Assembly: GCA_014084085.1 (NCBI GenBank)
Contig: NPFB01000034.1
Span: 51,440-115,439 of the forward strand
Source: Hondaea fermentalgiana
Lineage: Eukaryota; Sar; Bigyra; Thraustochytrida; Thraustochytriidae
DNA length: 64,000 nt
Reading direction: 5' to 3'
Made by a program: the position numbers and the translations under genes. Every line of letters begins with the position of its first letter. The first letter of the stretch is position 1. The notes beneath the pieces are model-generated. The model ran no database searches, was not told the origin of the DNA, and worked only from the letters and a program-made list of their open reading frames with translations. Below are positions 47,734-55,435 of the stretch, in pieces.

Positions 47734-48419
47734 GCTGCTGGCCAACCTCGAGTTCTACTGCCGCGCCTCGGCTGGCCAGTCAAAAGTCGCCGTAATAATG
47801 AAAAATCAAAGACAAACAAGACAAGCAAGCAGCCCAGACAGCCTCGGACCTGCGCCAAGATCGTACTCCCCCCTCGCAGCGGACGGCGATAACCTGAAGG
47901 TTCACTGGCACGTCAAAAAATTGAATTCGTCGTACGACCCTCCTGGCCCTCGCGGCTGCCACGACCGTACTCGGCTCCTCATCGCTTCGACTTCAATCAC
48001 CCACGCGAACCACCGTGACCTTGAACGTGAACTCACAGTCAGGCTGAGCACAGGCGACGCCGGTTCTGCAAACGATCCTCGATAGTTCTTGATACGATCC
48101 GGAAACGATCCGCCGGTTCCGACATCTTGCTCGCGTTCGAGGAGAAGGAGGCGGAGGACGAGGACGAGGAGCTCTTCTTCGCGCGCACGACTCGGAGAGT
48201 TGCGGCAGAGCCCGGACCTGGACGCCGACGCCCGCTCCGAGTCGCATCGAGGCGAGGCGAGGCGAGGCGAGGCAGCTGCAGACCCAGAACGCCGTGGCGC
48301 CGCCCGTCGTCCAGCCAGCAGCAGCGCGGGACGAGGAGAAGGCGAGACTCGCTGCGCAAGAGCAGATCGATCACCTGCAGGACTTTTCGCACGTAGGGAA
48401 GAACTTCTCAGCGAGGGCA
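47734..48419. promoter_or_regulatory. shared upstream region of MPP6 and RIOK3
   Basis: 686 bases between divergent ATGs. Includes GGCGA pentamer units at 48,249-48,273. The RIOK3 frame stays open back to 48,294 but only to a GTG. Confidence 0.5.
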
Positions 48420-50375
48420 ATGCCGACGACCGCGTGGGCGACGCCGGCAGCGGCCTCGGCCGCACCCGCGGTGAACATGGCGGACATCATGAGCGCTCAG
48501 CTGGCAGAGAGTATGGAGCGCACGGATTTCGTCGAGACTAGCTCCGAGCCAGAGGCTGCCGCTGCTGCTGCCGACTTAGGAAGCCACAACGCCGACGACG
48601 TTGAGGGCGAAGAGGAAATGGACGAGGACCTCAAGCTCGCTCTCGCGCTGTCGCGCGCCGAACACGAAGGCGCGAGCGCAGACTCAGCCCAATCAGAGTC
48701 AAATGCTGCACATGCAAAGCCTGCCTCTTCGCCCGACGTCGACGAGGCAGCAGATCTCGCTCTCGCGCTTAGCCTGCAAGAAGAGGAAGAAGCTGCCCTC
48801 GAAACCTTTCGCGCGTACGAACAGCGTAACTTTGCGGGAAAAGTCAAGTTGAGGTCACGTTTCAAGACTGCAGAGGAGATTGAGGAAGACCACCGACGCG
48901 CTGCGGCAGCCGCGTCGGAAAGGGTGCGATACACTGCAGACGATGCGATTGCACTCAAGGAAGAGATGGAGAGCATCCGCGAGGCTTTCGCTGAGGAACT
49001 GGGTCGTCCGGACGCTGCGCAGGCCGCGGCGCGCCTGCCACCATGGCCAGTCCGCAACAAAGCTCTCAAGGGCCAGGGCGGAGACGAAGAAATCATCACC
49101 AAGCACGACGCAGACGCGAGCGCGCAGCGAAACTGGGAGCGTCTCGCAAATGACCCTCGAACGGGTAAGGCAGGCTCAGGTTCAGGCTCGCACAAGATCT
49201 CCAATCGAGTGTACAATTCCCTCAAGCACAACATGCGCAAGCAGAGCGGGACCGTCAAGGGCCTCTCCTCGACGGTGGAGCGCGATTCGATGCAGACTCA
49301 TGCCAAGGGACTTGATCAGCGCGCGCGACTTACACTTCAAAAACTTCTTAATGCAGGTCTACTTGAAGAGGTTAATGGTATCGTGCGCACTGGTAAAGAG
49401 GCCGTTGTTTTCCACGCGACCGGACACTTTGACAGTATGGCAGAGTACAATGAGCAGCTGCTGCAGCATATGCCCAACGAGGCGGCAGAACTATGGCCTG
49501 GAGCTCGCGATACTACCGAAGACGATGACGCAGACGCGTCTGAAGCGGTGCAATCGAGCGCCGCGGGCGGGGCGGAAGCTCCGGCAGCGGCAGCGGAAGA
49601 CGGCGAGAAGGTGACGGATCAGTCTGTCGCAACCGCTGGATTCAAGGCGGTTGCGCAGCCGATCGGCCAGGGCAAGAGTCGTCATTCCAAATCGAAGCCC
49701 AAGGAGGAAGTCGTTATTCGGCAGTTTGCCATCAAGCTCTTCAAGACGACATTGACTGAGTTCAAAAACAGGCTCGACTATGTCAAAGGTGATCACCGGT
49801 TTCGCACGGTGGAGCAGCTCTCCCGTCAGAATCCGCGCAAGGTGGTTCGTGTCTGGGCCGAGAAGGAGCTCCGCAACCTTACGCGCGTGCGTCGCGCTGG
49901 GCTGCCCTGTCCTTATCCAGTTGCATTGGTTAATAATTTGCTCGTCATGGAGTTCATTGGCGAAGACGGTTGGCCGGCGCCGCAGCTGAAAGAGGCAAAT
50001 CTCTCTGCGCGAAGAATGCAAAAGTGCTACGAGCAAGTGACCTGCCTCATGTACGCCATGATGACACTCTGTGGACTGGTGCATGCCGACCTCAGCGAGT
50101 ACAACATTTTGTACATGCAAGGCCAGTGCTACGTGATTGATCTGGGTCAGGCTGTTTTGCATTTTCACCCCAAGGCACGCGAGTTTCTTCTTAGCGACGC
50201 CACGAATGTGACCCGCTTTTTCAAGTCAAGGGGTGTTCAAGATGTGGTGGATCCGGAGGTTCTTACAGATATGCTCATGGACGCAGTCGCCACTGGTGCG
50301 GCCAAGCCTTCGAATTATGAAGACGCCTGCGCGCGCTGGCTGCCACTTTTGCAGCGCGCTCGCGAGCAGCAGTAG
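48420..50375 (+). CDS. RIOK3: RIO3-type atypical protein kinase with two UIM-like motifs
   Basis: 651 residues (human RIOK3 519). The N-terminus (MPTTAWA... then VNMADIMSAQLAESMER) resembles the human RIOK3 opening with its ADVMSEQLAKE, supporting ATG 48420. Two ubiquitin-interacting-motif-like helices follow: EDLKLALALSRAEHE and ADLALALSLQEEEE. Then IITKHDADA, SNRVYNSLKHNMRKQ and the RIO domain. Kinase elements: VRTGKEAVVFHA (flexible P-loop), FAIKLFKTTLTEFKNR (ATP Lys), NPRKVVRVWAEKELRNL, catalytic HADLSEYNIL with Asp557, and metal-binding YVIDLGQAV with Asp574. An Ala/Glu-rich insert of about 70 residues splits the P-loop from the Lys. RIO3 associates with 40S precursors and acts in late 18S processing. 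RIO1 is excluded by the N-terminus and the STGKE-like loop. Confidence 0.9.
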   Translation: MPTTAWATPAAASAAPAVNMADIMSAQLAESMERTDFVETSSEPEAAAAAADLGSHNADDVEGEEEMDEDLKLALALSRAEHEGASADSAQSESNAAHAKPASSPDVDEAADLALALSLQEEEEAALETFRAYEQRNFAGKVKLRSRFKTAEEIEEDHRRAAAAASERVRYTADDAIALKEEMESIREAFAEELGRPDAAQAAARLPPWPVRNKALKGQGGDEEIITKHDADASAQRNWERLANDPRTGKAGSGSGSHKISNRVYNSLKHNMRKQSGTVKGLSSTVERDSMQTHAKGLDQRARLTLQKLLNAGLLEEVNGIVRTGKEAVVFHATGHFDSMAEYNEQLLQHMPNEAAELWPGARDTTEDDDADASEAVQSSAAGGAEAPAAAAEDGEKVTDQSVATAGFKAVAQPIGQGKSRHSKSKPKEEVVIRQFAIKLFKTTLTEFKNRLDYVKGDHRFRTVEQLSRQNPRKVVRVWAEKELRNLTRVRRAGLPCPYPVALVNNLLVMEFIGEDGWPAPQLKEANLSARRMQKCYEQVTCLMYAMMTLCGLVHADLSEYNILYMQGQCYVIDLGQAVLHFHPKAREFLLSDATNVTRFFKSRGVQDVVDPEVLTDMLMDAVATGAAKPSNYEDACARWLPLLQRAREQQ

Positions 50376-50784
50376 GCCCAAGTTAGATTTAGTACTAGGT
50401 ATTTTTTTTTTTGCTATCTCCCTTTGCCTTTGCCTTGGTCGTTGCCTTTACCTTTACCTTTACCTTCCACTTTACCTTTACCAATTTCATTGCGCTTGAG
50501 GTGGCGAACAAGGGGCCGTACCTGCGAAGGTTTTTCCGGACTCAGGCCCTCGTTAGAGGTGGATTTTTTTTTTCAAGTTCTTTCCGAGGTTCTTTCGTTG
50601 CAAAAGCTCTTTGCTAAAAGACAGATCTTCAATTAGATTAGCTTCGGAAGACGAAGAGGGCGCGCCTCGTCGAGGCGCGTGCGCGTTGCAAGACTCAAGT
50701 TGGCGGTAGAGAGGAAAGAAAAGAGCTCGGAAGAGACAAGGAAAGGATAGGAAAGGAAAGGGCTCGGAAAACGAAAGGTGAACC
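50376..50784. other. intergenic with CTTTGC/CTTTAC hexamer repeat
   Basis: Between RIOK3 stop and the GH5 start. A pyrimidine-rich tract with CTTTGCCTTTGCC and repeated CTTTAC units spans about 50,421-50,482; the GH5 leader is purine-rich (AAAGGAAAGG). No gene. Confidence 0.7.
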
Positions 50785-53103
50785 ATGAGCGATGATCTTG
50801 GTATCTCGATGGGCCTGTACAACACGCTTTCTGCGGAAGGCTCGCCCCTGACAGAGCGCGACAGGATGCTGGTCCCGATCATGACGATGCTGTCGCTCAT
50901 GCTAGGAAATCTCAGCCCCGAGGAAATGATCGGCGCCGGGCTACTCACGACAGCTTTTCTCGTCGGAACCATCTCACGGCAATGCTTTCGAAGCGGAGGC
51001 AAGCTTCGCCTCCTGGGGACCGGGTTTGCCATCGCAGTGGCGTGCGCTGGAATCCTTAGCTTTGAGCACCTCAAGGTGCCGAGCGTGGATCAACGACCTG
51101 AAATCTACGGCAAAACCCCATTCGAGAAGCGCCCTAAAGTTCCCGGCGTGGGCGGGGAATTGGTCTGCGATGGTAGCTCCTTTCTCGACGATTACGGACG
51201 AACCCTGATGCTACGTGGCGTGAACCTCGGCGGGGACTCCAAGATCCCTGTTCAGCCTAAGGGCGACACATGGCGGCCCGATAGTTTTGGGGATCCCGAG
51301 ACGGTCTCGTTTGTGGGGCGTCCCTTTCCGCTTGAGGAGGCCGACGAGCACCTGGGTAGATTGCGGTCTTGGGGTTTTTCCTTTCTTCGCTTCATCGTCA
51401 CATGGGAGGCAATCGAGCACGCTGGTCCTGGAAAGTACGATGCTGCATATCTCGATTACCTTTTGGCGGTGATTCGCAAATGCGCAGAACACGAAATCTC
51501 TGTCTTCATCGACCCTCACCAAGATGTATGGTCGCGCTGGACCGGTGGAGACGGTGCACCGCGCTGGACCCTCGACAAGATTGGTTTCAATGTGTCCAAC
51601 CTCCACACTTCCGGGGCGAGCGTGACACATCAAGAATTCGGAGATCCCTTCCCGCGCATGGTGTGGCCGACGAATTACAACCGTCTTGCCGCTGCAACAA
51701 TGTTCACGCTCTTTTTCGCCGGAGACGTGTATGCACCAAACACTTTGGTAGACGGTGTGCCTGTGCAAACATTTTTGCAGGGTCACTACATTGCAGCCAT
51801 GCGCAAGGTAGCCCAAACACTCCAGAACGAGACCAACGTACTAGGATATGATACGCTGAATGAACCCTCCAATGGGTACGTGGGTCTCAAAAGTCTCAAC
51901 AAGGCTCTCTTCCCTGCCCCGATGGGATGGTTTATGAGCGCGTTTGACGGAATGCGTCTTGGTTCTGGCGAGTCCCTCAAGGTTGCCCGTTTTTCCGCGC
52001 CTCTCATCCTCCACAGTATGGAAACGGTGAACCCGGATGGAATTTTGGCGTGGAAGTCGCAGGCCCACGACGTCTGGCAAAATGAGGGCGTCTGGCAGGC
52101 TGCGAGCGGAAGCGAGCCGGCCAAGGTGCTTCGATCGGACCACTTTGCTCTCAACGCGAAAGGCGGGCCGGTGAATTTTATGCGCGACTTCATGGCTCCA
52201 TTTTTCGACCGCTATCGCGAGGCCATCCATGCAGAGCATCCATCTGCTGTCATTTTTGCCGAGGGATTCATCGATCCAAACAAGCCAGAACACGATCCTG
52301 CTCCGGTCAATATGCAGGGGGGTCCAAAGGTGGCTTGGGCGCCTCATTTTTACGATGGGCTTACGCTCATTTTGAAGCGGTTTCGACCGTGGGTGGCGCT
52401 TGATCTGCACTCCGAAAGCCCTGTTCTCGGCGAGCGTGCGGCCAGTGCGGCCATCTCGAGCAATCTTGCAAAGGTGCGCAAAAGCGGCGCAAGCCTTGCG
52501 AACCAGCCCCGTGGCGCACCGATCCTTGTCGGTGAAGTAGGCATTCCAATGGACCTCGATCGCGATGCGGACGGGGTTGCCGAGGCGTACAAGACGGGCG
52601 ACTTTTCCGCGCAGATTCGAGCTCTTGATCGAACCATGAGAGCGCTTGAGGACAATCTTTTTTCCTTTACGCTTTGGAACTATGCAGCCGCCAACTCGCA
52701 TAAGCGTGGCGAGCTTTGGAACGATGAGGATCTCTCCCTTTTTTCCCGCGATGATCAGGGGAGTTCGGCGACAGAAGATCTTAACAGTGGAGGGAGAGCT
52801 CTGCAGGCCGCGGTGCGGCCATACCCGATGAAAACCTGCGGTACGCCGTTGCGTCTACACTTCGATGCGCTTTCGGCCTCGCGTCGTTTTGAATTTGAGT
52901 TCATCCCAACCAAATGCAAGGATGGTGCACCCACGGTCCTCTTTGTTCCTAGCTACCAGTACCCGAACGGCGTCACATTCGAATCTACGTCGAACAACGA
53001 TGCCCAAGAGGACAATCACGATTTGGCCAATAACGTGATTTACTTTTCGCATCCTCCGCAAGATGCGCCGGTCACCATAATTATCGAAGCGAACAAGACG
53101 TGA
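50785..53103 (+). CDS. GH5_12-like steryl-glucoside/glucosylceramide beta-glucosidase, membrane-anchored
   Basis: 772 residues. The first 100 contain two hydrophobic segments (MLVPIMTMLSLMLG; LLGTGFAIAVACAGIL), suggesting a membrane anchor. A large GH5 barrel follows: GELVCDGSSFLDDYG, LMLRGVNLGGDSK, FLRFIVTWEAIEH, VFIDPHQDVWSRWTGG, APRWTLDKIGF, DPFPRMVWPTNYNRLAAATM, the acid/base YDTLNEPS (Glu360), and the nucleophile LVGEVGIPMD (Glu584), then FTLWNYAAANSH. A C-terminal beta-sandwich of about 110 residues completes the pattern. The wording of these motifs is that of fungal EGCrP/Egh1 enzymes, which remove glucose from ergosteryl glucoside or glucosylceramide. Both catalytic glutamates are present, so activity is expected. 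Which lipid it acts on is not determinable here. Confidence 0.88.
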   Translation: MSDDLGISMGLYNTLSAEGSPLTERDRMLVPIMTMLSLMLGNLSPEEMIGAGLLTTAFLVGTISRQCFRSGGKLRLLGTGFAIAVACAGILSFEHLKVPSVDQRPEIYGKTPFEKRPKVPGVGGELVCDGSSFLDDYGRTLMLRGVNLGGDSKIPVQPKGDTWRPDSFGDPETVSFVGRPFPLEEADEHLGRLRSWGFSFLRFIVTWEAIEHAGPGKYDAAYLDYLLAVIRKCAEHEISVFIDPHQDVWSRWTGGDGAPRWTLDKIGFNVSNLHTSGASVTHQEFGDPFPRMVWPTNYNRLAAATMFTLFFAGDVYAPNTLVDGVPVQTFLQGHYIAAMRKVAQTLQNETNVLGYDTLNEPSNGYVGLKSLNKALFPAPMGWFMSAFDGMRLGSGESLKVARFSAPLILHSMETVNPDGILAWKSQAHDVWQNEGVWQAASGSEPAKVLRSDHFALNAKGGPVNFMRDFMAPFFDRYREAIHAEHPSAVIFAEGFIDPNKPEHDPAPVNMQGGPKVAWAPHFYDGLTLILKRFRPWVALDLHSESPVLGERAASAAISSNLAKVRKSGASLANQPRGAPILVGEVGIPMDLDRDADGVAEAYKTGDFSAQIRALDRTMRALEDNLFSFTLWNYAAANSHKRGELWNDEDLSLFSRDDQGSSATEDLNSGGRALQAAVRPYPMKTCGTPLRLHFDALSASRRFEFEFIPTKCKDGAPTVLFVPSYQYPNGVTFESTSNNDAQEDNHDLANNVIYFSHPPQDAPVTIIIEANKT

Positions 53104-53477
53104 TTTTCCTTCTCTTTCTCTCTCTTTCCTTGTTTTTCTTTTCTGTTTGTGGTGTACGCATTGCCCATGTGGCTCACAATCCTGTACGACTCTCGCTGAA
53201 TCGTTGCTCGACGCAAGGAGGCAGAGAAAGGAAGCTTATTATTTTCGCTTGAGTCATGCAAAACGAAACTAAGAAACAACCAAACATGAGAAAAGCCAAA
53301 GAGTTCATATTTTGCGATCTGATTTTGCTGCTTCCAGAGACCATAAAGGCAACGAATGAAAATGCCAACAAAATCGACCTGAGTTTCGATAAGCTGGGCT
53401 CCAGATTGACCGACAGCGACTTCAGACCTTTCTACCTAGTCGTACCTAAAAGAAATACACAGTGGGCTTGGCTCCAT
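53104..53477. other. intergenic between convergent GH5 and trypsin genes
   Basis: 374 bases with both 3' ends; AT-rich in the second half, no gene seen. Confidence 0.6.
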
Positions 53478-54752
53478 CTAGGCCATGGCCATATGGGCCA
53501 TGAGCGACAAAACGCCCAATAGATTGCCGGATTGAAAACTCCGGATCCCCGCAGAAGGCGTGTCCCCGCTTGCACCTTCATTCATGGGGGCATCAAGTGC
53601 ACTCTCGGACGAGTATTCGTCTTCGAATTCAGTGTACTTGTGTCCATCGTTTTCGTTATGCGCCAACCATTCGTCACTACTCGCATATGTGTCGTTCCAC
53701 AAGTCGGTCTCGTTACCGCTGCTAAAGTCGGTATAATTCGTCCCGTCCGTCGCATGGGTCCCGTTACCCGAGGGAATGGCAAGGCCCCCAGGCAACGTTG
53801 GTGTCTCTGTCACCAGTATCGGAGATGGCGTTGGTGCAAACGATGAAATGTTACTCACTGGCGATGCAAAGAATCGCAGATCTGATTCATCTCCAGTGGA
53901 GGAAGTGGAAGCGATAGTTTCCCGGATCCACGTTTCGTAAGAAGGAATGCGAGTGTAAACGCCAGGAAATCGGGCAAGGGCGCACCCCACGCCAAATGAG
54001 ACAACACCAACCAGGACCTCCTGTTCGCCACGCTTCACCGTAAGGGGGCCTCCGGAATCACCTTGACAGCTGTCTTTTCCGGGCGCTGCGGCGCACAAGT
54101 GGTATGCAGACATAATCTCAGCTATGCTACCGTAGTCTGCAGAGCATTCATCAACATCCACAAGATTCACAACAGCCTCGCGAAGGTTGTAGTCGAGGTT
54201 TCCATTGCTTCTTGTAACGCCATAGCCGCTGACAGTTGCATTCTCGCCCTCGACCAAGGCAATGTTTTCGCCAGCTAACGTCGCAGGAGTGGGAAGGGTC
54301 GGCTCTTGATCCTGAAAGTACATGATGGCAATGTCGTTTTCTGTTGCCCCGTCATGGTCGACAAAGTCGGGGTGTATTTGCACACCAACGGGGTACACTA
54401 GTGAATAGGCGTCATTGTCAATTGTGATGAGATTTTCGCTGAGAAAGGTGACGAAAGCCGTAAAAGAGGAGGACGGAAGGCAATGCGCAGCCGTGAGCAT
54501 GTAGTGGTATCCGCCCGAGGAACCAATGTACGAGCTACCGCAAATGAACTGGTCTCCGCTGTCTTCTTCTGTGAGAACCATTGCTGCCATCCAATCGCGC
54601 GAACTCGCCTCAATCAGATAGCCACCGACGATTCGCGGCTTCAAGCTCGTCAGGGCACGTTTGCTTGGCATTCCTGCTCTCGCGGTCGAGAATACCGCTG
54701 CCAGCACGGCCCCCAACACGAGCGCAGCTCCCGTCGCGCGCGTCGAGCCCAT
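53478..54752 (-). CDS. trypsin-like S1 serine protease with C-terminal stalk and hydrophobic tail
   Basis: 424 residues. Signal peptide 1-26 (ALVLGAVLAAVFSTARA), short propeptide, activation site KPR-IVGG (cleavage after Arg40), then the S1 domain: LTAAHC with His90, ENDIAIMYF with Asp140, and DSCQGDSGGP with Ser233. Asp227, six residues before Ser233, is the S1-pocket Asp of trypsin, so cleavage after Lys/Arg is expected. After the catalytic domain (ends YETWIRETIAS, about 278) comes a Thr/Pro/Ser/Asn-rich stalk with several N-glycosylation sites (NGTHATDGTNYTDFSSGNET) and a hydrophobic end (LLGVLSLMAHMAMA) suited to a GPI signal or membrane attachment. A close paralogue lies at 59449-60513, on the other side of the fibro-slime gene. 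Confidence 0.93.
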   Translation of the reverse strand: MGSTRATGAALVLGAVLAAVFSTARAGMPSKRALTSLKPRIVGGYLIEASSRDWMAAMVLTEEDSGDQFICGSSYIGSSGGYHYMLTAAHCLPSSSFTAFVTFLSENLITIDNDAYSLVYPVGVQIHPDFVDHDGATENDIAIMYFQDQEPTLPTPATLAGENIALVEGENATVSGYGVTRSNGNLDYNLREAVVNLVDVDECSADYGSIAEIMSAYHLCAAAPGKDSCQGDSGGPLTVKRGEQEVLVGVVSFGVGCALARFPGVYTRIPSYETWIRETIASTSSTGDESDLRFFASPVSNISSFAPTPSPILVTETPTLPGGLAIPSGNGTHATDGTNYTDFSSGNETDLWNDTYASSDEWLAHNENDGHKYTEFEDEYSSESALDAPMNEGASGDTPSAGIRSFQSGNLLGVLSLMAHMAMA

Positions 54753-55435
54753 CCCGCTCTATAGATTTCAACTGAACCAGCGCAGGTGAACGCTGCCGCT
54801 TGCCGTTGCGGCTTCGCTGCGCGGCGCTGCTGCGCTCCTATCCTGTCGCGATGGCGCTCCGGCAGCGGCGCGCCACCGCACTCCACTGCACTCCACCGCA
54901 AGCTCGACGCCAAACGGACTTGCCGGTTGCTCCGCTAAGTTGTGCACGTGACTCGGAGTTCCGACGTTCTGGCCTTGAAACAACACGAGATGGCCTCCCA
55001 TTTTTATTTTGCTTTTTCATTCTTTCAAAGGCATTTGGCACTGGCAGTACGGCGTATCTACGGGGTGAGGCGTCTTGGAAATGCCAGCCAGCCGGCTGGC
55101 TGTGGCTGGCGGTGTAGCGAGGCGCCCTCACTGCCATGATTAAGTTTGATTCCAAACGACCGTGAGATTTGCTTTTTTTGATGATGGCACGACGCAAGGC
55201 AAAAACAAGAAGCTTTTGACACAGAGAAAATGACAAGAAAATAGAAAACAAATAACATTTGAGACGAAATTTAACCTCGGCATCAGGCTACCATGGTTAC
55301 CAATCCGTTGGAGGTCTAGAATCCAGTGCGAAGGAAAGAATTCTTGAGAATCTCAAGCTGATATTCCTACCCCCCACCGCAGGTCCTTTCCGTGCATTCT
55401 TTGTGACGACCAAAACTTGAGCGAAGGGCTGCGAT
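54753..55435. other. intergenic, nothing supported
   Basis: 683 bases upstream of trypsin 1 and downstream of the fibro-slime gene (both minus strand). Short GGCTG/CCAGC direct repeats near 55,085-55,110; no gene recognised. Confidence 0.6.
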
